NCBI GenBank assembly: GCA_027307235.1
Contig: DAHUXH010000007.1
Span: 186,001-250,000 of the forward strand
Length of the DNA: 64,000 nucleotides
DNA from: Vulcanimicrobiota bacterium
Lineage (GTDB): Bacteria; Vulcanimicrobiota; Vulcanimicrobiia; Vulcanimicrobiales; Vulcanimicrobiaceae
Reading direction: 5' to 3'
Positions 18,278 through 25,546 of the stretch are shown here, one piece after another. Each line of letters begins with the position of its first letter. The stretch's first letter is position 1. A program made the translations under genes and the position numbers. The notes beneath the pieces are model-generated. The model was not told the origin of the DNA and made no database searches. It saw only the letters and a program-made list of their open reading frames with translations.

Positions 18278-19684
18278 ATGTTCCCACGCACGCTTGCCGC
18301 CGCAGCGGCCCTGTTTGCCATCGCGCTTCCGTTGCCGTCACCCGCGCAGCAGTACCAGATCATTGGGTACGTCGCGCCGCGGATCGCCGCGCTCGCGCAA
18401 CCGTCCACGCCGCCCGCCGGCGCGGGGACGGTGGTGATACAGGTCCGCGTCGAGTCTGATGGGTCGCACCAAGTTATCAAAATCATCAAATCGACCAATC
18501 ACACCGTTGACGGTGCGGCACGCGACGCTGCGCAACGTTCGAAGTACACCCCGGCCATGAACGCGGGCAAGCCGGTCCCGGCCTTCATCGACGTCGCGTT
18601 CCGGGTGACGGCATCGGGCGTCGAGGTGATTCAAGACACCAAAGGCGTGGACGAACAGGTCACGGCGCTGCTCCGTAACGGTCGCTACGCTGCGGCGAAG
18701 GCGCAGGCGGCAGCCGCGTTGAGCCAGACGCCGAGCGACGCCAAGCTGCGCCAGTTGCTCGGTGTCTCCGAGTACTACCTCAACGACTACCAAGCCGCGG
18801 TCGAAGCGTTCTCGCACGTCTCCACGATCGCCGGTGACTACCGCACGATCGCGAGCGAAAGCTTCGCGAACGTGGCCAACAAGCTCATCTCGACCGACAC
18901 GCAACAAGCGGTCGCGTTGGCGCTCAAGGCGACCGAGTACAACGCCGACAACGCCGACGCGCTCTACACGCTCGGCGCCGCGCAACTCGCCGCCAAGAGC
19001 TACACGGACGCGGTCGCGACCCTTCAGAAGACGCGCACGCTGGTCTCCGGCGGGAAGAGCAGCGAGAAAGTGCGCGCCAACATCGACACCGAACTCATGG
19101 TGGCGCAGATCGGCGCCGGTGACATGACGGGCGCGCAAACGACGCTCGCCGAGATCAAGAAACTCGACCCGAGCAGCACGACGGCCCAACGGGCGATGGG
19201 CCGCAAGCTGCTCGAGATCGGCAACGCCGCCGGCGCGAACGGCGACGTCGCGGCCGCGCTCTCCGCGTACAATCAGGCGGCCGCGCTCAGTGTCACCGAC
19301 ATCGCGATCGTCGCCGACCTCAATGCCGGCAACACGCTGGCCAAGGGGCTCAAGCCCGATTTCGCGCAGATCAAAGCGTATGCCGACAAAGCCCTTGCGA
19401 TCAACGCGAGCGACGCGAACGCGAACTATTTGGAAGGGTACGCGATCACCGGCCAGTGGGCGGCCAAGCCGAACGACGAACTCAAGAACCAAGCGATGAG
19501 CTACTTGAACAAGGCGAAATCGCTCGCGCAAGGTGCCGGGAACGCCGACTTGGCATCCCAGATCGACACGTTTGTAAAGAACTCGTTCGGTGCGGCGAAG
19601 GCGACGCCGCAGCCGGCGGCGCATTCTTCACCGTCGGGGGGCAGCTACAGCGGTGGTAGCGGCTACGGCGGCGGAGGGGGCTAG
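18278..19684 (+). CDS. exported TonB-C-domain/TPR protein
   Basis: 468-residue exported protein with a strong Shine-Dalgarno (AAGGAG, 18268-18273) before ATG 18278, although the frame is open upstream. A signal peptide (to about residue 23, PSPAQQ) is followed by a TonB-C-like domain of about 80 residues: VVIQVRVESDGSHQVIKIIKS, then AARDAAQRSKYTPAMNAGKPV. Several TPR-type helix pairs follow (about 125-415). The tail is Gly/Ser/Tyr-rich. It stands before an exbB-exbD-exbD-tonB-tonB operon, so it may take part in energy transduction or in assembling the complex. The function is otherwise unknown. Confidence 0.7.
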   Translation: MFPRTLAAAAALFAIALPLPSPAQQYQIIGYVAPRIAALAQPSTPPAGAGTVVIQVRVESDGSHQVIKIIKSTNHTVDGAARDAAQRSKYTPAMNAGKPVPAFIDVAFRVTASGVEVIQDTKGVDEQVTALLRNGRYAAAKAQAAAALSQTPSDAKLRQLLGVSEYYLNDYQAAVEAFSHVSTIAGDYRTIASESFANVANKLISTDTQQAVALALKATEYNADNADALYTLGAAQLAAKSYTDAVATLQKTRTLVSGGKSSEKVRANIDTELMVAQIGAGDMTGAQTTLAEIKKLDPSSTTAQRAMGRKLLEIGNAAGANGDVAAALSAYNQAAALSVTDIAIVADLNAGNTLAKGLKPDFAQIKAYADKALAINASDANANYLEGYAITGQWAAKPNDELKNQAMSYLNKAKSLAQGAGNADLASQIDTFVKNSFGAAKATPQPAAHSSPSGGSYSGGSGYGGGGG

Positions 19685-19723
19685 CGGTCGACGAGGAGTT
19701 TGCTCCCGCTCGGCAAATTGAGC

Positions 19724-19764
19724 GCCCGCACGTAAGCGGGCAACAGCACCCGCACATTTTTTTT
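19724..19764 (+). terminator. intrinsic terminator with overlapping alternative hairpin (possible attenuator)
   Basis: A stem GCGGG/CCCGC (19736-19753, 8-base loop) followed by ACA and eight T (19757-19764) looks like an intrinsic terminator after the TonB/TPR gene. Its left arm is also the right arm of a perfect hairpin GCCCGC/GCGGGC (19724-19741). The two stems exclude each other, the layout of an attenuator ahead of exbB. Confidence 0.55.
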
Positions 19765-19769
19765 CACGT

Positions 19770-19791
19770 TAGGTTTCTGCACGAAAACCTA
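19770..19791. promoter_or_regulatory. 7-bp inverted repeat upstream of exbB, operator candidate
   Basis: TAGGTTT (19770-19776) and AAACCTA (19785-19791) form a perfect inverted repeat with an 8-base centre, just after the terminator and 20 bases before the exbB GTG. It could be an operator for a dimeric repressor or an RNA hairpin near the ribosome site. No known regulator consensus was recognised. Confidence 0.4.
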
Positions 19792-19810
19792 TTCGGAAGG
19801 GGTCGAATCA

Positions 19811-20488
19811 GTGGGGATTTTTCAAGGTTTCCTAAGCGTCATGAATTCGGGCGGATGGGACATGTGGGTCCTGCTCGCGCTGTCGATCGCGGTCGTCACG
19901 GTCGTCGGCGAACGCCTGTGGTTCTTCTCATCGCAACACGGTGACACCAAGGGTCTGCTGCGTCAGATCGGTGCGAAGGTCGCCGCGAACGATCTGCCCG
20001 GCGCGGTCAAGGTCTGTCAGCAGAACAAAGGCATGCTGCCGCGCGTTCTCGAGTTCGGCCTCAAGCGCGGCGACAAGAACCGCGCCGACATCACCGACGC
20101 GCTGTCGATCGCGCTCATGGAGCACCTGAGCGCACTGGAACGTAACCTGGGCATCATCGGTACGATCGCGGTTATCGCGCCGTTCGTCGGTCTGTCAGGC
20201 ACCGTTCTCGGTATCATTCGCGCGTTCTCGGACATCGCTTCCAAGGGCAACTCGTCGCCGGCCGTCGTCGCGGGCGGCGTCTCCGAAGCGCTCATCACGA
20301 CGTTCGGCGGTCTCGTCGTCGCCATCGTGGCCGTGATCTTCTTCAACTTCTTCAAGACGCGCATCAAGTCGTACAACCAAGAGATGATCGTCGCCGCCAA
20401 CCAGCTCGCCGAGCTTCTCCACTTCCACAACACCGGCGCCGCGATTCCAACCGACCTGTATCAACCTGCCGGCGCGCCGGCCAAGTAA
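19811..20488 (+). CDS. exbB: ExbB/TolQ/MotA-family proton channel subunit
   Basis: 225-residue inner-membrane protein that forms the proton-conducting pentamer energising TonB. Three membrane helices are visible: about 17-35, about 112-135 (IGTIAVIAPFVGLSGTVLGI, the conserved pore-lining motif) and about 160-180 (TTFGGLVVAIVAVIFFNFF). The cytoplasmic loop lies between the first two. The GTG start at 19811 follows an AAGG purine tract. It heads a five-gene operon with two exbD and two tonB genes. Confidence 0.92.
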   Translation: MGIFQGFLSVMNSGGWDMWVLLALSIAVVTVVGERLWFFSSQHGDTKGLLRQIGAKVAANDLPGAVKVCQQNKGMLPRVLEFGLKRGDKNRADITDALSIALMEHLSALERNLGIIGTIAVIAPFVGLSGTVLGIIRAFSDIASKGNSSPAVVAGGVSEALITTFGGLVVAIVAVIFFNFFKTRIKSYNQEMIVAANQLAELLHFHNTGAAIPTDLYQPAGAPAK

Positions 20489-20506
20489 GCGCGCGCGGAG
20501 CACATC

Positions 20507-20917
20507 GTGAGCCTGCTGTCGGCAAAGCAAGACGAAGAGGTCATGGCGGAGATCAACATCACGCCGTTCACCGACGTGCTCTTGGTTTTGCTCATCATCT
20601 TCATGATTCTCGCCGCACTGGTTGCGCCGCCGGGGTTCGAAAAGAACCTTCCGAACGCCAACAGCCATTCGGCCAGCAATCCGCAGAACCACAACGACAT
20701 CAACGTCATCGTCAACGACAAGGGTGTGATCTTCGTCGACGCGACCAAGACGGACGCGCAGGGCGTCTACGGCGTCTTCCAGCAAGTCGTCAAGAAGAAG
20801 CCGAACAAGCACGTCTCGCTCACCGCCGATGCGAAGGCGCCCTATGGGGTGATCATTAGCATTCTGGATGCGGCGCGAGCCGTCGGCCTCGAAGACGTCG
20901 GTTTCGTCACATCATAA
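20507..20917 (+). CDS. exbD: ExbD/TolR-family biopolymer transporter, first copy
   Basis: 136-residue ExbD: a short cytoplasmic N-terminus, INITPFTDVLLVLLIIFMILAAL (about 15-37) with the protonatable Asp of the membrane helix, and a periplasmic domain. The conserved Asp in TPFTDVLLVLL couples proton flow to TonB movement. It starts with GTG 18 bases after exbB. The second copy is almost identical in the membrane helix but differs in the periplasmic part, which suggests distinct partners. Confidence 0.93.
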   Translation: MSLLSAKQDEEVMAEINITPFTDVLLVLLIIFMILAALVAPPGFEKNLPNANSHSASNPQNHNDINVIVNDKGVIFVDATKTDAQGVYGVFQQVVKKKPNKHVSLTADAKAPYGVIISILDAARAVGLEDVGFVTS

Positions 20918-20941
20918 GCCAATAAGAGTGGAGTAATTCTC

Positions 20942-21361
20942 GTGGCCGTTTCGGTTGGACAAGACGATGATGTGATGTCGACCATCAATATCACGCCGTT
21001 CACGGACGTGTTGTTGGTGCTGTTGATCATCTTCATCATCCTCGCTTCGGTGACCAAAGAGCCGAAGCTTCCAGACGCGTATAATAAGCATAAGGTCCTC
21101 ATGTCGCAGATCGTCGTGCGCATCGACGATAAGAGCACCATCCAGATCGGATCGAACACGGTGACCGTGGCGGAAGCGCCGGCCGCGTTCGAGCAGCTCA
21201 AGCAGTACGATCCCGGGCAGCAGAGCGTCATCATCAAGGCGGACCCCAAGGCCAATTTCGGGACGATCCTCCAAGTGATGGATGCGGCCAAACAGGCCAA
21301 TCTCACCTACTTCGGCTTGGCCAATCACGTGCACGGCACGCCGGAAGGGCAGTCTTCATAA
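20942..21361 (+). CDS. exbD: ExbD/TolR-family biopolymer transporter, second copy
   Basis: 139-residue ExbD paralogue with the same INITPFTDVLLVLLIIF membrane helix and its essential Asp, followed by a divergent periplasmic domain (SQIVVRIDDKSTIQIG...). GTG start. Tandem exbD genes occur in systems where TonB serves several receptors or where ExbD heterodimerises. It lies between the first exbD and tonB. Confidence 0.92.
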   Translation: MAVSVGQDDDVMSTINITPFTDVLLVLLIIFIILASVTKEPKLPDAYNKHKVLMSQIVVRIDDKSTIQIGSNTVTVAEAPAAFEQLKQYDPGQQSVIIKADPKANFGTILQVMDAAKQANLTYFGLANHVHGTPEGQSS

Positions 21362-21364
21362 CCG

Positions 21365-22084
21365 ATGGCGAAGAACGACAAGAACACGTTTCTCACCACC
21401 GGCGAGAAGGTGCGCTCCTACCTCGGGCTGGCATTCGTTGTCTCGCTCCTGCTTCACGTGGTCATCGCACCGCTGCTCCCCAGCATGAATCAAAAGACGG
21501 AGTCGACCAAGGTCGAAAACGTCACGATCGAAAAAATCAAACCGGTCGTGATTCACACGCCCAAGCCGACGCCGACGCCGCCTCCGACCCCGACGCCCCC
21601 GCCGCAGAGCACGCCGCCGCCGCAACAGCAGCAGCAGCAGATCAAGGTCAACGTGGTGCATGCGCACGCAAACGCCGGACCTGGGCCGGAGGTGCAAGCC
21701 TATAAGCCGCCGGCCAACGGATCTGAAGGCGGAGTCGTGACCACTACTTCGACCGCGGCTCCGGCCGCGACCGAGGCGCCGGCAACGGCGACCCCGGCTG
21801 CGTGCGCGGTTCCCGCCAAGGACGCACAAGTCGTCAATCAGGCGCAGGCTGACTACCCCGATCAAGCAACCGAGATGAACGCCGGCAACGGCGAGGTCAT
21901 TGTCCTCGTGACGGTCGGTCCGCAGGGTCAGTTGGTCGACGCATCGGTCTCGAAGACGACCAACGCCATCTTCAACCGCAACGCGATCAACGCAGCGCGT
22001 AGTTCAACGTACTCGCCGAAGGTCGTCGATTGCAAACCGACGACGGGCCAATATAACTTTGTCGTCGACTTCCAGGCGCAATGA
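21365..22084 (+). CDS. tonB: TonB energy transducer, first copy
   Basis: 239 residues: cytoplasmic start, a membrane anchor at about 18-36 (YLGLAFVVSLLLHVVIAPLL, with the His expected in TonB anchors), and a Pro-rich periplasmic linker with PTPTPPPTPTPPP and a Gln run (about 60-95). A C-terminal TonB domain runs from about 145 to 239 (QADYPDQATEMNAGNGEVIVLVTVGPQG ... ATSTYSPK-type end). It physically links the ExbBD motor to outer-membrane receptors. Three bases separate it from exbD. Confidence 0.9.
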   Translation: MAKNDKNTFLTTGEKVRSYLGLAFVVSLLLHVVIAPLLPSMNQKTESTKVENVTIEKIKPVVIHTPKPTPTPPPTPTPPPQSTPPPQQQQQQIKVNVVHAHANAGPGPEVQAYKPPANGSEGGVVTTTSTAAPAATEAPATATPAACAVPAKDAQVVNQAQADYPDQATEMNAGNGEVIVLVTVGPQGQLVDASVSKTTNAIFNRNAINAARSSTYSPKVVDCKPTTGQYNFVVDFQAQ

Positions 22085-22760
22085 TCCGACGCGCCTCCCG
22101 GTAGAGAACCAGCGGGCGCCCTCATGGTGGGGGCGCCCGCGTCACATCCTGCTCCTCGCGCTTGCGCTGTCGCTGCTCGTTCACCTCATCGTCGCCGTCA
22201 TCGTGCGGTGGCCGAGGAACGCGCCCGTGCCGACCGAGATCGTTCGCATCGGCCCGCCGGTGATCGTCGCACACCGCACACCCGCACCGCCGCGCCCCCG
22301 CGTCACGGTGACACCGCACCCGCAAGCGCGGCCGGCGCTCCAGCCGGTCAACGTAGCGCACCTCACACCTCACACCACCGGCACCCCGACGGCTGCGGCG
22401 CTCGCAGCCGCATCACCGGCGAACGTACCGGCACCAAGAGAAAGCATCGCACCGTCGCCGGCCGCTTCCGCAGACTGCGCGCAGACCGACACGCCCGTGC
22501 GCGTCACGCACCTTCCCGACGTTCCCGAAATTCCGGCAGCCGCGCGCGCCGCCCGCGCCACCGGAATAGCGCGCGTCGCCCTCACCATCACCGCCGGAGC
22601 GGACATCGCATCCGCCGCGATCGCTCAATCCTCCGGCGACCCGCAACTCGACGCAATCGCCCTACAGATGGCCCAGCACGCCACCTACCAACCCGCCCAA
22701 TCCCACTGCACCCCCAAAACCTCCACCTACACCCTCTCCATAAAATTCATCAGCTGGTAA
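22059..22760 (+). CDS. tonB: TonB-like energy transducer, second copy
   Basis: 233-residue TonB paralogue: a basic N-terminus, a membrane anchor at about 31-50 (LLLALALSLLVHLIVAVIV, again with a His), a Pro-rich region and a C-terminal TonB domain (VPEIPAAARAARATGIARVALTITAGADIASAAIAQSSG...). The start is uncertain. TTG at 22059 overlaps the first tonB by 26 bases and is the only usual start codon before the anchor. Two TonB proteins sharing one ExbB suggest separate receptor sets. Confidence 0.8.
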   Translation: MSSTSRRNDPTRLPVENQRAPSWWGRPRHILLLALALSLLVHLIVAVIVRWPRNAPVPTEIVRIGPPVIVAHRTPAPPRPRVTVTPHPQARPALQPVNVAHLTPHTTGTPTAAALAAASPANVPAPRESIAPSPAASADCAQTDTPVRVTHLPDVPEIPAAARAARATGIARVALTITAGADIASAAIAQSSGDPQLDAIALQMAQHATYQPAQSHCTPKTSTYTLSIKFISW

Positions 22761-22767
22761 AAAAAAG

Positions 22768-22815
22768 CGCCCAAGCGCAGAGAAGCGACGTGTACAAAGT
22801 ACACGAGCCCCCCAT
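22768..22815. repeat. partial, diverged copy of the hairpin repeat (B')
   Basis: GACGTGTACAAAGTACACGAG at 22788-22808 resembles the repeat core but with a three-base AAA loop. Only part of the flanking arms can be recognised. It lies directly upstream of full copy B, making a tandem pair after the second tonB. Confidence 0.6.
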
Positions 22816-22835
22816 AGCCGGATGTAAAAGCCAAT

Positions 22836-22936
22836 GGAAGGTCTGATTTTCGTCAGGCCGAGGCGCGGAGAGGCGAAGTGTACTACGGTACACGAGCCTC
22901 TCCGCAACGAAGGCCTGGCGGAAATCAGACCTTCCC
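22836..22936. repeat. hairpin repeat copy B
   Basis: Full copy with outer arms GGAAGGTCTGATTT / AAATCAGACCTTCC, inner arms GCGGAGAGGC / GCCTCTCCGC and core GTGTAC-TACG-GTACAC on the plus strand. It lies between the convergent tonB and PilZ genes and abuts the PilZ stop codon. Confidence 0.92.
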
Positions 22937-22938
22937 GC

Positions 22939-23322
22939 CTATAGGATGCCCATGTCGCGAAGGAGGTGGAGAGTATCAATGTACCGCTGCAAGTGCGCCT
23001 TGGTATCGTCGTCGAGGTCGAGGAAGGCGACGCCGGTGCGGAAGCGCTGCAAGAGCGTGTCGAAACGCGACCAGCGCACGATGGCGCGCAAGCGCAGCAC
23101 GGGGCGCTCATCGCCGCGCAGTTCGATCTGCACGGTCATCGGCGCGTCGCGCGTCAACTCGGCGCTGGTGAGAATCGCCATGCCGCCAAGAGCGATGTCG
23201 TACGTCTCGGTGAACTCCGGCGGAAAATCATCGGAGATGCTGAACGAAACGAGCAACGAATCGCCGACGCGCTCAAAGCGGCGTTCCTCTTGGCGTGCGA
23301 CTCCCGTTTCGCTGTTGTCCAC
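22939..23322 (-). CDS. PilZ-domain protein (c-di-GMP binding)
   Basis: 127-residue single PilZ domain. The c-di-GMP-binding residues are the RRFERVG stretch (RxxxR type, about 14-20) and the second motif DIALGGMAI (about 42-50, D/NxSxxG type with Ala instead of Ser). Stand-alone PilZ proteins relay cyclic-di-GMP signals to motility or polysaccharide machinery. It starts at GTG 23322. It converges with the tonB operon and has no obvious partner gene. A tandem HD-GYP-like protein lies about 2.3 kb away. Confidence 0.8.
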   Translation of the reverse strand: MDNSETGVARQEERRFERVGDSLLVSFSISDDFPPEFTETYDIALGGMAILTSAELTRDAPMTVQIELRGDERPVLRLRAIVRWSRFDTLLQRFRTGVAFLDLDDDTKAHLQRYIDTLHLLRDMGIL

Positions 23323-23416
23323 ATGTGCGGCTTAGGCCGACCCCGCGGGCAATCCTGCGCGCCGACCGTCAACTTTCTGAAGGCTGCGCGCGCCGCGGGG
23401 GCGTAACTGCGGCGGG

Positions 23417-24277
23417 GTGACGTTGCTGCAAGCGCTGCTCCTCGCCGCACTGCAAGGAGTGAGCGAGCTTTTTCCGGTTTCGAGCCTAGGCCACACCATT
23501 CTCGTCCCCGCGCTGCTGCACTGGACGAACATCCATCGCTCGGACCCGGCTTTCCTCGCTTTCGTCGTCGTGCTGCACCTGGGAACGGCGCTGGCGCTGC
23601 TCGTCTTCTACCGCCGCGAGTGGTTCGTGCTCGCGCGTTCGTTGATCGGCACGATCGTTCGCGGCCGCATCGGCGATGAACCCAATGAACGCATCATCTG
23701 GCTGCTGGTGGTGGCGACGGTGCCGGTAGGACTCTTGGGTGTCGCTCTCAAGGATCCGGTCCGGCAGTTCTTCGCATCGGCGTCGACCGCCGCGATCTTC
23801 TTGACGATCAACGGCGTCGTCATGTTCGTCGGCGAACACCTGCGCGCGCGTCAGCACGCGACGTTGTCGCGTGAGGAAAAACCGCTGCAGAAACTGACAT
23901 GGGCGCAGAGTGTCTTCGTCGGTTTCGGGCAGGCGCTGGCGCTCTTGCCGGGCATCAGCCGTTCGGGGGCTTCGATGGTCGCCGGCCTGCTCTGCGATCT
24001 CGATCACGCCGACGCCGCGCGTTATTCGTTCTTGTTGGCGACGCCGGTGATCATGGCGGCGGCGTTGCTGGAAATTCCCGATCTTTGGGCGCCCGGCGCG
24101 CACGTTGTCGCGCTGCAGGCGGCGCTCGGCGGCGTGGTGGCCGGCATCACGGCGTATCTGTCGGTCGCGTTTCTAACTCGCTATTTTCGTACCAACGATC
24201 TTCGCCCGTTCGGTTGGTACTGCATCGTGTTCGGGGGCCTTTGTTTCCTACTCGCTCGCATGGGGATGCTATCGTGA
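23417..24277 (+). CDS. uppP: undecaprenyl-diphosphatase UppP (BacA)
   Basis: Integral membrane phosphatase of 286 residues recycling the undecaprenyl carrier for cell-wall synthesis. The conserved N-terminal QGVSELFPVSSLGH (about 13-26) and the second motif LLPGISRSGASMVAGLL with the catalytic Ser/Arg are present, with seven or eight hydrophobic segments. GTG start at 23417. Overexpression of the family gives bacitracin resistance. The next small membrane gene overlaps its stop. Confidence 0.95.
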   Translation: MTLLQALLLAALQGVSELFPVSSLGHTILVPALLHWTNIHRSDPAFLAFVVVLHLGTALALLVFYRREWFVLARSLIGTIVRGRIGDEPNERIIWLLVVATVPVGLLGVALKDPVRQFFASASTAAIFLTINGVVMFVGEHLRARQHATLSREEKPLQKLTWAQSVFVGFGQALALLPGISRSGASMVAGLLCDLDHADAARYSFLLATPVIMAAALLEIPDLWAPGAHVVALQAALGGVVAGITAYLSVAFLTRYFRTNDLRPFGWYCIVFGGLCFLLARMGMLS

Positions 24278-24477
24278 AGATTCTCGCACTCGTTCTCGCC
24301 ATCGTTTTCGTCGTGCTCGCGGTGCTCGTGCACTTGGGAGCGCTCTCCGTTCCCGGCCTTGGATTCCTCGGCCTCAACGGCCAACCGCACACCAAACACA
24401 TGATTCTCTACATCGTGCTCGCGTTGTTGTGTCTCGTCTGGTGGCGCTTTGCCTCTGCTGAGGCGGGGAAGTCCTGA
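24274..24477 (+). CDS. small two-helix membrane protein, unknown function
   Basis: 67 residues starting at a GTG that overlaps the uppP stop (GTGA). Two membrane segments are visible (about 2-20, KILALVLAIVFVVLAVLVH, and about 45-60, MILYIVLALLCLVWWRF) joined by a Gly/Leu-rich loop. I do not recognise the family. Translational coupling to uppP suggests an envelope role. Its last codons lie within hairpin repeat copy C. Confidence 0.55.
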   Translation: MKILALVLAIVFVVLAVLVHLGALSVPGLGFLGLNGQPHTKHMILYIVLALLCLVWWRFASAEAGKS

Positions 24478-24566
24478 TTTGCGCCATGCCGTCGTTGCGG
24501 AAGGGCTCGTGTACCGTAGTACACGTCGCCCCTCCGCGCCTCGGCCTGGCGGAAATCAGAACTTCC
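24466..24566. repeat. hairpin repeat copy C
   Basis: Full copy starting inside the last codons of the 67-residue membrane protein. Outer arms GGAAGTCCTGATTT / AAATCAGAACTTCC and core GTGTAC-CGTA-GTACAC (TACG loop on the minus strand). Confidence 0.92.
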
Positions 24567-24584
24567 TAAATGATGCTGCCTAGC

Positions 24585-24636
24585 AACGTCGACTAGTAAC
24601 GACGACTAGTAACGACGACTGCAACGACGGACTAGC
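24585..24636. repeat. 13-bp tandem repeat overlapping a stop codon
   Basis: Units of AACGACGACTAGT: 24585-24597 (one mismatch), 24598-24610 (exact), 24611-24622 (one base short) and 24623-24636 (diverged). The last unit includes the TAG stop (24632-24634) of the minus-strand methyltransferase-like gene. Confidence 0.75.
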
Positions 24637-25546
24637 GGCGGCCGACCAAATAATATTCGTCGGAGTGGATGGCGATGGTTTCGATGTGGGTGCGGGCGTC
24701 GCGCAGGAGCGGTTCGAATTCGGCCAGATGCTGCTCGGTGGTTTGGATGACGATCAGCGGGTAGTTCTGCGCCGCTGAAAGGACGCTCGCCATGGCGCGC
24801 GCGTAGGCGTGCTCCTCAACGCTGCGCGCGCCGAAGAGCGAGTTGCGATAGGCATGCTCGATGTTGTAGTAGGCATCGCCCTGCCACCACGCTTCCCACA
24901 TCCAAATGCGCGCGTCGGCGTTGCGGAATGAATTCCGCGCGGGCGGCGCGAGGAAAAGCGCGTCGGCCGAATGCGCGCCGATGGTTGCCAAGACGTCGGC
25001 GTTGCGCACGGAATTATGACGCAGGTTCGTCATCACCCATTGCTCGGTTTGGCGAATGTACGACCACGCTAATTCGCTCGGCGGAACGTCCTGCATGTCG
25101 TCGGGAAACTGCGCTTTGAGCAGCCAGTAGCACAGGACGTGCCACAGCCCGAGCACGGCGAGTCCGGTTTGGCCGTCACTGCGCAGCCCGCGCACGTTGT
25201 CATGCCACACCCCCAGATAAATGCACTGCTCCTCACTAAAGAACACGCCTTCCCATGCCTTAAAACGATCGATGGCGTAGATCTTTCCGGGGAGCATCTC
25301 CACGATCTCGGCAACCTCGCTGTCGCGCAAGACGGTCTGGTCGTTGGCGACGATGCCCTCGCCGACGCGCACGAACCAATCGAGAAGATCGCCGCCGTGG
25401 ACGGCCATGCCGTGGCGCTTGAGGTAGTTCAGATGCGTGGGCAATCCCATGAACGGATCGACCACGCTGCTGACGTCGTAGCGCCGCAACACTTCGATCA
25501 ATCGCGACGGTGAGATGCGGCGCGTGCGCTCGTGCAACTCGATCAT
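24632..25546 (-). CDS. methyltransferase-like protein of unknown function
   Basis: 304 residues. The N-terminal VVDPFMGLPTHLNYLKRHGMAVHGGDLL (about 28-55) resembles motif I of D12-class adenine-N6 DNA methyltransferases. A hydrophobic LFLAPPARNSF (197-207) sits where their catalytic DPPY usually is. The catalytic Asp is lacking, so the enzyme may be inactive or act on something else. It forms an ATGA-coupled pair with the upstream HD-GYP-like gene. I infer a Rossmann-type fold, and the function is unknown. Confidence 0.5.
   Translation of the reverse strand: MIELHERTRRISPSRLIEVLRRYDVSSVVDPFMGLPTHLNYLKRHGMAVHGGDLLDWFVRVGEGIVANDQTVLRDSEVAEIVEMLPGKIYAIDRFKAWEGVFFSEEQCIYLGVWHDNVRGLRSDGQTGLAVLGLWHVLCYWLLKAQFPDDMQDVPPSELAWSYIRQTEQWVMTNLRHNSVRNADVLATIGAHSADALFLAPPARNSFRNADARIWMWEAWWQGDAYYNIEHAYRNSLFGARSVEEHAYARAMASVLSAAQNYPLIVIQTTEQHLAEFEPLLRDARTHIETIAIHSDEYYLVGRR

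Noticed and set aside
22836-22936. Repeat copy B as an ordinary bidirectional terminator for tonB and pilZ
   Set aside because: There is no T run after either arm, and the same element occurs between same-strand genes, so a simple intrinsic terminator does not explain the family.
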